From contig JADNYV010000281.1 of assembly GCA_015501055.1 (NCBI GenBank), forward strand, positions 1 through 45,129: DNA of 45,129 nucleotides, read 5' to 3'. Below, in pieces: positions 31,269 to 43,000 of this stretch. Within the stretch, counting starts at the first letter, position 1. Each line of letters begins with the position of its first letter. This DNA comes from Mucidula mucida. Its lineage: Eukaryota; Basidiomycota; Agaricomycetes; Agaricales; Physalacriaceae. The position numbers and the translations under genes were made by a program. Below the pieces are notes generated by a model. That model was given only the letters and a program-made list of their open reading frames with translations. It was not told the DNA's origin and did not search any database.

Positions 31269-31274
31269 AATAAA
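31269..31274 (+). terminator. Poly(A) signal of small peptide gene
   Basis: AATAAA 143 bp after the stop at 31126. It is the first perfect hexamer downstream. Confidence 0.4.
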
Positions 31275-31740
31275 GCATTTCTTGCCAACCTTCTGCCACC
31301 GTTTAGTAAAAACTAAAGCTTCGTTCAACGAGATACAGGTCACTCTCATGTGTTTATTGCAGCTGTCCGACGGTTCTGCGCAGTAAATTTATTGCTATGA
31401 CAGTGCATGCTAAGGCAGCCTGGACTGTAGTCTGCCGGTTAAAGCACTGCGCCTCTGTTCATTTTCTCCTCCCAGTTCTCCCAAAAACCGCCGCTGCCGC
31501 GAATGTGACACAGCTTTAGTGATTAAGGTTTAATCTTGCCTCGTTGCTCTGGAAGTCTCGTAGCATAACCACGTTGTTACTGCTTATTGCGAGTCGGCGC
31601 CTATTTCCGTCATGACCCTGCTCGATCAAGTAACTGTTGACCAGCACAGTGTCACACTTGAACAAAACGAGACAGCTTGTTGTTGTTGCTACCACAGCAC
31701 TGATGGACTATCAAACGCACTTCTGCCTTAGCTCCCGACG
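31275..31740. other. Intergenic region
   Basis: No coding feature seen. It contains the presumed promoter of the gene at 31741. Confidence 0.4.
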
Positions 31741-33728
31741 ATGCCCAGCTACTCATCCACTATACGCAACTTTCTCAGTACACCACGTGGTAAACAACAA
31801 GATTTCGCATCGAGGGCTCGTCAGAATGGGAGCAGCGCGAAGACTGCGGAACTTCTGGCGAAGAGCGCGTCAAACAACGTCGGTATAGATCCTAATGCTT
31901 CGATTCCAGTTGGTGCTATGCGCCAGCCTGTGGGCGGCATACCTGGTCGTCGACTAGTAACCAGCAGCGGTGCACCGAGCCATCTGCGCTGGGTTCCTCC
32001 ACTATCTATTCAGACTCAGACTTCTGCGCCTCCAGATAGCCAGGCCTCATCAGCCAAGACCTACTGGCATGGACACACTGGACACACCAATAGCAGCAGC
32101 TCCAGTGATGGGCAATCTGCAACTCTCGGTGATCCTGGCACACCCGCACAGCCCTCCAGTGCTGAACACGACAGACGTCGTTCTCTCGGTAAAGGCAAAG
32201 TTCTGTCTCCCATCAGCGAAGGCAGCGATGGGAGTAGTCAGGCTAGTGTCGTCTCCTGGTCCGAAAAGCCCACTAACAGCCCGGGATATCTCACCCCGGA
32301 TACAGATGTGGGCGAAATACATGACCTTTCTGCCGGGAATAAAGCGCAGAAGGAAGCGCTAGCTGATGAGGCATCGACTAGTGCCATTCATGCTGGCACC
32401 AGTACTGCGATACCAGACGTGGTACCCGCGGCAACGCAAAGTCCTACAGCGGAAAAGCAGCGTCCGCTTGCTACTTCAAATCGTGTTTCCACCGCTAGCG
32501 CGGCTGCCAATTACAAGGGGAATACGCCACAAGCTGTGCATCCACCTCCTCTGCCTGTTCCGGCACCCACGCTTGTGCAAACGCCTCCTGTACCTAAACC
32601 TCCAGATTATGCACCTCCTCCCGCCCCTAAACCAGTAGAAGTTCCGACGACCTTACAGCCGCGCGAGGCAGTCCATTACATCACGGAGGCAAGCGATGTT
32701 ACCTGCATCCCAATCATTCTCGCTTTACTGCATGATTGCTATCTTTTCGTCGACGATTTACGTCGCGGTGTCACGCCTGGGAGCGTCTTCTCGCAGCGTT
32801 ATCGTTACCTCTCCCTTCACATCGTGGGCCGAGATATGAAGCCCTTTGAAGGGGTATTGGACAAGCAGGGCTTAACCGTGCGGTACACAGCGCTTCGTGA
32901 GCTCGTCGTCATACGGCAGAGGACGCTTTTCGCGACGCCGCTCGAACTAAAGCGTATGGAGCGCACGAAGGGCAACGAGGAGCGGTTCAACCTGCGCTGG
33001 ATCATCTCAGTCTTATTCGCTGAAAAGGTTGTCGGCGCGGGCGATAGTACAGAGATGACGCGCGCGCTACCTGATCTTCTTCGTTATATCTATCAACAGC
33101 TCGAAACGCCATCGTATGGCGCCAATGTCACGAATCGAGTGCGCGCGTTTTTGAAAGTGCCTCTTCGTGATGATCTACGCGTTGCAGCGCGCCAATCAGG
33201 AGCGAATTCTTATCTGCCGATAGACCACGAGCGCGCGCTGATTTACGATATCGTAATAGCGCTGCTTGGTATGATCTGGAAGGGGTTTGAGACGCGTGAC
33301 GGGTTCATTTCCCTCGAAGCTGTTGATCGCCATCGATCGTATTCCGACAGCTTCAGTCAGCGTCTTGTTTTGGCGAGAGATGTGCTGTGCGGGCTCCTTC
33401 CTGGACCATCGCCTCTAACCGCCGAAAGCGCATTCGAGGCATATGTAAAGCCATTGATTAATCATAATAGCAGGACGGATTGGTGCTTATGTGAGTGTGT
33501 GCATTTTGTGAGGAAAAGGGAAATTATATTGACGTGCGAGGAACAGATAATGTGATTACGCCCGAGGAACGTGCATATGTCAACTCTGGTGGTCTCCTGG
33601 GTGTCAAGATGTACCTGGAGGAAGTCTCGAAAGTCCGGAAGGAGTGGAGTACACAGCAGTGCGTGGGCTTCATGATGGCGCGTCTGGATTTGCTGGTTGC
33701 GAGATGCTATCCGCATCTTGGAAGCTAA
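31741..33728 (+). CDS. Hypothetical protein with disordered N-half and helical C-half
   Basis: Exon 1 (31741-33490) and exon 2 (33547-33728) are joined by a 56-bp intron (donor GTGAGT, acceptor GGAACAG), giving 643 residues. Residues 1-310 are low-complexity, rich in Ser, Thr, Pro and Ala, with a proline run (PPPLPVPAPTLVQTPPVPKP) just before the folded part. Residues 315-643 look globular and helical (EASDVTCIPIILALLHDCYL, LPDLLRYIYQQL, ARDVLCGLLPGPSPL). The layout suggests a scaffold or regulatory protein, but no family is recognised. A sequence just downstream (33835-34010) reads as further protein-like text (YPGYGCDDRSPWLKEETVKV) and might be an additional exon. Confidence 0.65.
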
Positions 33729-33831
33729 CGTTTATCGGACAAAGGAGCTTCGCGGCCCCTAGCGCATGATGGGTGAGTGTTTGTGACGCATTTACGACTC
33801 TGTGGACCTGATCGTTGAACGTTGAAGTTCA

Positions 33832-34168
33832 GCACGCCAGGGCGCCAATATGTGGCCTGCGATATCGTGGACGAGCATGTTCCTCTTGAGACAGATGTAC
33901 CGCTTCTGTCAGACTCTGATTGACGGTGGAGTTTTCGTTGCGTATCCTGGATATGGATGTGATGATCGGTCTCCTTGGCTTAAAGAGGAGACGGTGAAAG
34001 TAGCTAAAGGTACACGCAGTAACGTGTTCTTGTGAACACAATATACGATCGATCGGACATTGAACGCGAAGGCAAGACATTGACGCGACAAGGCGTTCGT
34101 ATATGAGTGTGCCCTGGTCGACTGATGATGATCGATGTAGATATCTAGAACCGCAGAGGTTCGGAAAT
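33832..34168 (+). repeat. Direct repeat, copy A
   Basis: Both ends match 35500-35826: TTCAGCACGCCAGGGCGCC at the left, and a right block around GACTGATGATGATC followed by AGAGGTTCG. The spacing is nearly equal (about 233 nt between the blocks in each). Confidence 0.7.
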
Positions 34169-34394
34169 TGGGGCCTGAGGAGAACTGGATTCATCCAAGC
34201 GGTCTCATCTGCTTCCATCGGATATGAATGGGACCAATTTCAAAGTCAGGCATGGATGCTGAAATTTGCCCAAAACCTTGAGGAAAAGTCAAACATGTCG
34301 TTGAGTGTACGGACATGTGAGAGAGTCTCATCCAGATTGCATCCAAGTGTCGGGGCTGCTGCACTACAGCAAGTGAAGTGTCCCGAGGCTGCCC

Positions 34395-34490
34395 AGTATC
34401 GGTGTCTTCATGCACTTAAATTCCGATCGGCCGCGTGCATCTCCGCGTCGCCTCGAGTGTCGCGCCCTCGGCTGGCTGTACCTCTGAGTC
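34395..34490 (+). repeat. Inverted repeat, left arm
   Basis: About 95 bp containing TTCCGATCGGCCGCGTGCAT. It matches the reverse complement of 34975-35070 with scattered differences and small indels. Confidence 0.7.
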
Positions 34491-34974
34491 TCTCTTCCAA
34501 GATGATGTCACTATAATGAGTGATTAGCTACAAATGTGCTGAAGGTTGAGTTCTCAGACCAATCGACCATGATTTGTGGCACATCCTTACATATTTCTGG
34601 TTGCTGAGCTTGTATCGGGCTTCAATAATCTCTCTTTCGAAGCCACGAAGCTTGATGATTTAATTGAGCTCTGCTGTTAACCTGAGCAGCAGAGAGTTGA
34701 CACGTCATCCAGAGAAGGAGTTGAGTCTACAGCACCATTGTGCAAGACCACACTTTGTTAGCCCATGAACACCAATTAAACGGTCGTTGCCACTTCATAA
34801 ACCAAGAAGCTACTGCATCTATGCGCCTTGTTGTGTACGCACAAGCCGATGCGCCTATACCGTATACGCCCTTTACCATCATAATCGCCGGACCAAGACG
34901 AGTCAACACTCTGTGAGCCATCCGGTCTGCGTTGAGGATCCCCAACACTACTGAGAGATATGGAGAAGCCCAGG

Positions 34975-35070
34975 AGCAAGGCTAGGCTTGTTGCCTCAGA
35001 AGGCGCGACACTCGACGCGGACGCGAAGATGCACGCGGCCGATCGGAATAAAAGAAAGTGCATTTAGACA
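34975..35070 (-). repeat. Inverted repeat, right arm
   Basis: Reverse-complement partner of 34395-34490. About 485 bp separate the arms. Confidence 0.7.
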
Positions 35071-35499
35071 CCGATAGCCCAGTGTCGTGCAACGCGTATA
35101 CGCGTAAGTACTAGTTCTGATCGGGCGCGTGTCCGTGTTGAGTGCCGCACCTTACAGCTGTGCTTGATGGGCGATTCATTTTGTTTCAAAGGCAGCGTTA
35201 AGTGGACCTCCCCGACTGGCTCCTTTGATGAGGCAGTGGGCACATTCAGTTTAGTTATTTGTGCAGTGCTTTTGTTTATTTGTAAGCTTTGACGTTCTGC
35301 GAGGAGTGTTATAAGGATTCAAGATGGGCTATCCAGTTTGTCTAGGAGGTTTAATACCGCTTAAAGGTAGAGATAAGCCTGGGAACACTGTCTATGTAGG
35401 ACGTGATTGGGATGTGGCGCCTCTTGATGTATGCACCTGATTGGAATAAGAGTGGACGGTGTCTGTGACACATCTCGGACTGGACGGACCTGAACGTTA

Positions 35500-35826
35500 T
35501 TCAGCACGCCAGGGCGCCAATATGTGGCCAACAATATCAGGGACACTAGTGGCTGGGCAGTGGGCATCGTCCTTGTTCCGCGTCTAGCAGTAGGATTAAT
35601 GAAGTCCGCTGCATTCTTTGGCTTCGCATGATATTGAGTGTGTTGAATTCTGAGCAGAAAACAAAGACATGTTACTGTATGTACCTTTATCTTCATTCAC
35701 CGTCTCCTTTCCAGACCGAGACGGCCGATCATCACATCTACGCAATGACCGAAAAGTCTTCCTGATGCGCCCTGGTTGACTGATGATGATCACTGTAGAT
35801 CTTTAGAACCTCAGAGGTTCGTAAAT
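35500..35826 (+). repeat. Direct repeat, copy B, with inverted core
   Basis: Flanking blocks are direct with copy A, but the core (about 35650-35745) aligns to copy A only as its reverse complement (GGAGACGGTGAA and AAAGGTACA motifs). Confidence 0.65.
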
Positions 35827-36437
35827 TCAAGGGGCTTGATGAACGCAATGAGATATGACTTTGAATGCTTCAATGTGCCTGCTAGAGAGGAGTACACGCT
35901 GCGCTGTTGAGTGGGAAAGGCAAAGGATATACATAGGTACGCGCGCTACACGCTGCACTGCTCGCAGCTGTTTTGTGCCGAGAATAACCAACTGATGTGA
36001 GTGATGATAAGTACCGGTGTGAGAAAGTGCTGTTCCTGGAAGCAGTATCAAGACGAGAATATGCGTGTCGACCGGGCGCTGCTGCGTGTCTGTGGGATTT
36101 TCGAGCAGGATAAGGGAGTGACGGTGAGAGGAAATGACGTTGAGGGAGACTGTGCTTTACATTAGGCGCGTAGGAGGGCGGAAGATCAGTCACCAATCAG
36201 GGGAAGGCCTCTGGACCCAAATTATGGCGACTTTCACTATCAGGGATCGACAGCAAGATGGACGAAGAGTGGAGGACCCCGGAAGTTGCCGTTGTCCTTT
36301 TGCGCGGATATGACCTTTTCCGGTGAGGATTAGCAGGAAACGAAGTGGGTATTCGGGGCCCAGGCACCGTAAACAGTGCCTGGGTCAAGCGGTCGTTCAA
36401 TATCTCTTAGTTTCGACGTTCCCCTGCTCGCCGTCTC

Positions 36438-37028
36438 ATGCGACAACCGACTGCCAGCGAGCGCCCGTCGACGTCGCGGCCAGCGACGTCTGTGGAGCCG
36501 ACCGTGTACAACGACTACTACGACGATGTCGACGACGACGAGTCGAGCGACGATGGAGATGTGTTTGCTTTTCTACCCCCCGCTACTCCTGACCAGCACC
36601 AGCTGCAACAACATGCCCAGCACCACCAGGGCCTCGCAACACCCTTATCGCAGGCCCCAGTGACGAGCCCAGCACCGACCTACCCATTCGATCCGTATGC
36701 TCGGTTTCCGACAGAAGCACCAGCTATGGCTGGGAACTTTGCATTCCACCAGCCAGTATCGCAGCCATTAACACCGCCGTCGACCGACTCGATGTCCCAG
36801 GCGGAATCGGGAATCCTGATGACCCGCCTGCAGCAAACCCCGCAGTCATCGGTCCAAGTCCGCGTATCACTGCCCAGCGCGAGCGAGAAGGGTTCAGCAG
36901 AGCAGCGGCGTCTGCACACAAAGTCGGATAGCAGGGCGAGCACCAGCGTTGGCGGCAGCTTTATGGAGAGTGATCTGGGAGACGTGGACGCCCGCGAAGC
37001 CAGTACCAAGTCGATACATATTTCCTAA
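36438..37028 (+). CDS. N-terminal fragment resembling an OPT oligopeptide-transporter tail
   Basis: The frame reads RPATSVEPTVYNDYYDD, an acidic DDDESSDDGDVFAFLPP segment, TYPFDPYARFP, LTPPSTDSMSQAESG and VRVSLPSASEKG, all polar and disordered. I associate this pattern with the long cytosolic N-terminus of agaricomycete OPT transporters, from memory of the family and not from a search. The membrane region that should follow is absent: after 37028 no hydrophobic helices occur on this strand. A possible intron (donor GTGGAC at about 36981) leads into a Ser/Thr-rich stretch (STSTSRSPTGDSVSS). It is probably a truncated copy. Confidence 0.4.
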   Translation: MRQPTASERPSTSRPATSVEPTVYNDYYDDVDDDESSDDGDVFAFLPPATPDQHQLQQHAQHHQGLATPLSQAPVTSPAPTYPFDPYARFPTEAPAMAGNFAFHQPVSQPLTPPSTDSMSQAESGILMTRLQQTPQSSVQVRVSLPSASEKGSAEQRRLHTKSDSRASTSVGGSFMESDLGDVDAREASTKSIHIS

Positions 37029-38295
37029 CTCCCCAGGAGAGCACGTCTACAAGCCGATCGCCGACCGGAGACAGCGTGTCGAGCACCATACCGTCTTCTG
37101 CGGAGATGGTCTCGTGGACATGCTGCTGGCAGGGAAGACGCTCGGGACGGGCGCGAGGACGTTGATGACGTCTTCATCCGTCACGCCGGGAGACGTGGCG
37201 CCTTCACTGGAGGAGGCGCTCGAGGACGGGCTTCGATCACACGGTACGTTCTTACATTGGCGGAGGCTCTTCCCCCACCTCATCGACATCGTTCACGCCG
37301 AGCCCGACAACGTCCTCCCCCTTCCATCGTATCGCCTATGCCCCCCGTCTTACATACAATACTCGTACATAAAAATTTCTACTCTACTACCTGTCGAACG
37401 GACTCGTTAGTATATCATCGCGAGTTGTACATCGTAGCTTACATTTTTGTTGTAAATAGTGCAATAAACTGCTTTACTTTGAAATTGTTAGTACTGTGCA
37501 GTCTCAGATGTCGAAAGTGTTACCTCTTGTCGGTTCGTGAAGACATGCATTCTCTTACCATCCGCGCCGATTACTAACCAACACGCTGCAATGTTCGTAG
37601 TCAGAAATATGAACAGACATGATGCAACGAAAAGACGTACTGTGGTATCCAACAAGATGAAGACGACTTGACAAAAGAAGCTGTCAAAGTGTCAATGGTC
37701 AATACTACTCGGTAAAAGGAAGACTTACTCGACGGGACAAGAAGCAATCCTGGCGTGTTCGACCTGAGAACACGTCAATCAACGATACATAAGAGGAAGA
37801 ACATCAACATACTAGTGCGAGTGACCAAGACGGCTTCAGTCGAGTCGGCGAACTTGAGGTCAAGGCTATCAAGACCATGAGCACCAGCTTCAAGACGGCG
37901 ATGAGGATCAACATACCAATGAACATTGACCACAATGAGCAAGCAACGAGCAAAGGCGACAACGGAAGCAAGGCTTCAGTGCAAACAACATCGGAACACA
38001 GGGTTCATCGTGACGACGGCTAATAAAAAACGATGAGGACAGGACTCAAGACGGCGGCAAGGATGAACGTACCAGTCATAGCAGGGAACACTGATGAGGC
38101 GTGTCATCATCACAAAAGTCGAACCAAGAAAACGAACGTACCGTGACTTGAAAAATCCCGCCATGGAGAGCGCGCCGCCCATTGCGCCAAATCGAACATA
38201 CGGCGCTCGAGTCCAATGGCGCGTTGACGACAAGTCCAGTCAAGGACTCAAAGACAGTAGGCGCTATGGCGCTCAACAGCATCAAGAAATTCGCG
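37029..38295. other. Region with C-terminal-like + strand exon and - strand donor motifs
   Basis: Near 37262-37370 a + strand frame reads GSSPTSSTSFTPSPTTSSPF, then HRIAYAPRLTYNTRT and a stop. It is echoed at about 40085-40130 (SSPTSPSHRAYAPYY), which suggests a true C-terminus. From 37600 to 38200 the - strand carries GTAAGT/GTATGT/GTACGT motifs about every 70-155 bp. Confidence 0.35.
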
Positions 38296-39480
38296 CTAAT
38301 GATTGGTCAATGAAAAGTTCAACATGACCCGGACGAACAGACCATGGCGGACACAACGAGCCGTCGGCGAGCGTAAAGCGACAGTGAGGAGATGCCCGCC
38401 GTAGAGATCGTCGTGGTCGTAGTCGGAGAGAGCTTGGAGGTGAGAGTGAGGGAAGGGAAGGAAGAACTGGGTGATCCCACGTCCGTGTTGGATTATATCC
38501 CAAATCATCCAAACCCGATCCAGATCTGCCGGTATCCGAGGAGTGTTGATTCCGGGGGTATGACGTTGCTGTAACCATGCTTTCCGTTTGACTTTGTAAA
38601 CCGGTTTCGCGAAATTGACGCCACGTAAGTTGGTTTTTGGAAGAATGTTCAATTCAAAGTATAACGAAGCGAGGAGGTCGGGGAGTACTATGAGATGCTT
38701 TAAAGTAGAAAGATCTTCGAGGACTGTGAGCGTGTGTGGGGCGAGAATCAGAATTGGAACATACCATGCAGGATAATTATCATCGCAGCCCGAATCGAAA
38801 TCATCGAACCTCACGATGGTAACGTTCCCGCAGTCGCGTCTTCCACAAAAGCATAATCTTCTCCGCCTCGACGTCGCCACCGAAAAGCCCAGATGTCACT
38901 GTTGAATGTCATCAACTGCCCTCATTTCGAACGTGCCGGAATCCTATAGCCGCGCGGTCTACGTTTCAGATAAAAGCCTATTCAGAAACGTCAGCGCAAG
39001 CGAAAAGAAAATGGACACGAACCGCGGCGAATACAAATCCTATCGAGGAATTGTTGAATGACCCCGAGGATAGCGCCATGCGGGTCACTTTCGAGGCTTT
39101 TTCCGCAGAAGTAAAATCGAGAACGGTATATCTGTGCGGATATTGAACGCCGCCGAGAGAAGCTTCAGGAAACGAGGGTGCAGGAATGGGGGGATGGAGG
39201 CAAGGTGCAACAGGCTTGCGTCACCTCACCCTCCGTTTCCCAGGCTGACGGTCCCGAGACGATAAGATTGAGTTACACGAGTACGCAGAACCAGATAGAT
39301 AATGAAGCTTGCTGCTATCGGGAGCGGAAGACGAGAAAAGCAGAGAAGAACGCGTTTTGACGCGATTGCAGGCCTGGCGTCCGTCGGGATGCTGATAAAG
39401 TCAACGAGAGGGCGGATTCAGAGTGTTAGAGGGCCCGCGCAGGTAGAGAGGGATTTGAATTCAGCAAAAGAGCTCAGCGT
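37260..39480. repeat. Diverged duplication, copy 1
   Basis: It shares blocks in the same order and orientation with 40080-43230: the 37330-37440 block with 40100-40220, 38385-38670 with 42150-42440, and 39160-39470 with 42970-43220. Identity is moderate and indels are frequent. Confidence 0.6.
38296..38880 (-). CDS. Hypothetical protein, paralogous to 42139-42399
   Basis: A 194-codon frame whose middle (YKVKRKAWLQQRHTPGI, then LDRVWMIWDIIQHGRGITQF) is paralleled by the frame at 42139-42399 (VDKVKLMAWQQQRHCP). Conservation of the frame between diverged copies suggests it was coding. The start codon and family are unclear, and no domain is recognised. Upstream (38881-39540) the same strand contains short protein-like pieces that may be further exons. 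Confidence 0.35.
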   Translation of the reverse strand: MATSRRRRLCFCGRRDCGNVTIVRFDDFDSGCDDNYPAWYVPILILAPHTLTVLEDLSTLKHLIVLPDLLASLYFELNILPKTNLRGVNFAKPVYKVKRKAWLQQRHTPGINTPRIPADLDRVWMIWDIIQHGRGITQFFLPFPHSHLQALSDYDHDDLYGGHLLTVALRSPTARCVRHGLFVRVMLNFSLTNH

Positions 39481-40079
39481 GTTCGTAGTCATAGTTCAAG
39501 TCCGCCCGATCACTTGTTGTGGCACTTGACCTTTTTCCACGGCATAGCCTCGACAACAAAAGACATCCTACGCTGATTGCGGATACAACGGCGGAGACAC
39601 GACACGTTCAACACACAGAAGTGCAAGATAAACTTTTCATGTCAACAATACGGAACCTTTCTGAATTCGTCTTTGATGAGCTCACGCTCTGAAGCTTCGT
39701 TATGCTGTAAGTAATGAGCCTCGTGCATTTGTGGGTGTAGATCGTTTATTGACGTGAGCGTCTACGGAGGAATTCCGTACCTTGTCGGAGGCTGCAGATC
39801 TCGGCGACATGGTAACACTCCCCGCCAACGTAGTATACATGTCAGTTTCAGTTTATTTCATCATATCCGCGGTGCACACTGTGTATCTGTACTCTACGAA
39901 GCACACACAGTCTCACCCGACATTGCTGAGAACACAAAGTACACTACTCCATCGTGCCTCTAACCGCGGCACCCAAATCGGACCTCAAGAACTTGACTCG
40001 TTCTTGCATAGGCGACGCCCAATTCGCGACGGCGTTCCTGTCTCGTTCCCCAGGACATCAGCATGACCGGCGACCCATG
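38881..40079. other. Region without confident gene
   Basis: Part of the diverged duplication (39160-39480) plus unique sequence. No complete frame recognised. Confidence 0.3.
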
Positions 40080-43000
40080 CTCGTTATCGAGCCCAACATC
40101 GCCCTCACATCGCGCCTATGCGCCGTACTACATACTTATCTATGCAAATACATACTCTATTTTACACCTGGCCAACGAAGCGGACTCGTGAGTACAATGT
40201 CGTGCGTCGTACGAACCAGCTTACTTTTGTACCGCCATATCCAAATAAACCGGTTTCCTTCACGTATGTCAGAAGCCGTTGATTTCCTGGACTCAGAAAG
40301 TCTTACCTCGCAAGTAACAAATCCAGCATGTTTTTGAGGCGGCCCAACTCTCATCTGAATTGCTACCAAGTCGATAAGAACCCGTCTGAGAGGAACAGGC
40401 TGAGCGCTTACCATCATCATGGATCCGCGCGCTGCAGTCGAGTCGGCGTGAGTAATAGCCTCGCAAAGAAATGACTACCTCACAAGAACAGGTCGTCAAA
40501 AATTAGACCGAACAAACGAGTCCGCCGTTTACTGAGCGGTGTAAGGATACCTACACGAACGAGACTGTAGCGCTGGAAAGTGCTCAGTCAGAACTCACGA
40601 ACAGATATGACACGATGCTGAGACTTACTGTTGTGTCGGCGTCTATCGAAGACGTACACCGGGGAGGCAAATAGAATCAAGAGGCTGTGACGAACGTGGT
40701 CAACAAAGAGAGCGACGCCTGACAGAAAGCAGACTTACTCGGGAGACGACACTTGACGCGGCAATGCAACACCAGTCAGTCAACGATGCGAAAAGAAGAG
40801 CGCCGACATAGTAGTGAGTTCGCGTATCACCAAGACCTGGTCAAGTTCAAGTCAGCAATGAAGGCACACAATTGAGAGGACTCGACGTACCCACTATACA
40901 AGTTGGAGGTAACTTCGAAGAGATATCTGTTCAACGGGGGCCTAGGTCGGTGTCAAACCCGAGGCTGACGAAGGGTTACTCGATGTTCGACGACATGAAC
41001 AACAGTCGACGAACATACCAGTGGGGGAAGAGGAGGCAGCGTTGACTTCGTCGTCAACGGTAAAGCTGATGAAGACTTGGTCGATGGATGAAAGACTTGA
41101 AGGCGAAACATACTTACACTATGTCAACATGACGATGGCCATGATACTAGTCCAAGGAGGTCGATGTCTACTTCGCATATGCGGCGTCAACAAAGAAGCA
41201 AGACGGCGAAGACAACACTGACCTCAATGAGCTGACGAGTTGACAAGTTGAAAGTCGATGCTGAAAGTAGTTAGTGATTGATTCACAGTGAAGAAAGAAG
41301 TAGACTTACTTGTGCGTAGTGCTCAGAGACGCAGTCGACGAGGAAAAGTTAGATGTATCGAAGAACTAGAAATGAGTCGTCAACATCTGTCAAGGTCTAC
41401 GCAAGGAAAAAATCAACATACATCGGGGACAACAGCGAAAAGTAGTCAAGTCGTAACAAGAAATCCGATCTAGACGCACATCATCGAGGAAGAAACCGAT
41501 GCGAGGGAAAACCCGCGATGACTTGGAGGGAAGTGGGAGATCTGAAGAAAGCAACTAACATTGTCAACGGAGACGTTCAACATACCCTGACTGCCGTTGA
41601 CCAAAGCTGTGCCACCCAAGTCGAAGTCGGCCAGTGATGCTTCCAGTGAAGTCGGCAAACAGTCAAATGCCGACGTCCTGCTCAACGCACCCAGCAATAA
41701 GCACGAGTTCGAGCATGACGGTTTGAAGACACCTACATGGTGGACACGATGATGAGGTAGTAGTCCCGCATTATGATGGCGAAGATGTGACCGACTGTGT
41801 CGACGTCGTGCTCGTCGTTGATGAAATCGACAAGAAAGTCTAAGGAAGGGTGAGTCATTGAATCAACCAACATGCTGAACGGAAAATTCAACGTACCGTG
41901 ACCGCTAGCCGTCGTTGCGATGACCGACGTTTACCCGAGCTCACAGTGTTCCAATGTTGAAGTTGTCCCGTGCGACGAAGTGATTACATGGGAGGCGGCG
42001 AGCGCCTTGAAACAATCTGAGCCCAACGTCCTGGATAGCGCGCCGCTAGATTAGCACAACGTCAAACATGACATGACGGTAGGATGACACCTACCCAGCG
42101 GACACGATGATGAGGTCGCGATGCTAACGAGGGCGGCATTACGATGGCGAAAATATCCTTGACGGCGTCGACGTCGTACCTGTGGTCGAGGAGAGAGGCA
42201 AGTGAAAGTGGGGGGAAAGGAAGAATGAAATGGATGGACATCCCATCCGTCCAGGGTTATATCCCAGAATGTGCCGGGCCAGATCCAGATCTGACCGAAT
42301 CCATTCAGATCTTATTCGAGGGCAGTGACGTTGCTGTTGCCAGGCCATCAGTTTGACTTTGTCAACCAAATTCGCGGAATGTTGGAATTCACGCCACACG
42401 TAAGTTGGTCTTTCGAAAATTGTTGTATTGAAAGTATAAGAAGCCGAATATCATGGCGTCTAATAGAGAGATCATGACAGAGTATCTGAGAGGAGTATGA
42501 GTTCGTCGAGACCAGATAGGGATAACATGTCAAACGCACCAAGTTGAAGTCCAGATCAAAATCTCGCGAACGCGCAAAGGCTGCCCAAGTCGAATGTGCG
42601 ATAATACACGAGGTTGTTGTATCCGCGGTATGCGCCATGGTAACGCCACCACGTAAACGAAGAAATCATAATCGATCCAAGGAGGATGCCACGGCGCGAA
42701 CTTGGGTTCTGGCGTTTAAATCACCAGACCGCGGAGTCTGCGGAACCATGCTGTCACAGGTGTAGCCTATTCTAAGAGTGTCAGAGCTGCCAATACAAAA
42801 CGAGGTACGTCCCTTGAATGCACATCCAGTCCAGAGTCGCACACAGAGAAAAACTTGAATTCCAGGGCGCGACCATTTCTGGAGTGATTACGACGGTAGT
42901 AGCCTACGTCAAGTGATGTAAAGAGATGGGCGCCTAACGCCACCAAGGGACAGGCGAGAAAGATGCTGTCCGAGCGAAACGAGATGAGGGACGGAGGCAA

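Larger units (their letters stand above)
33729..36437. other. Rearranged, gene-poor region
   Basis: It consists largely of diverged direct and inverted repeats (listed separately). Short protein-like stretches occur (33835-34010 + and 34776-35063 -), but no complete gene was assembled. Confidence 0.4.

Noticed and set aside
24850..33725. Similarity of YPHLPLL (RIT1) and YPHLGS (31741 gene)
   Set aside because: Only four shared residues in unrelated contexts; coincidence.
33495..33728. Second exon of the 31741 gene as a separate gene
   Set aside because: A phase-consistent intron joins it to the main frame.
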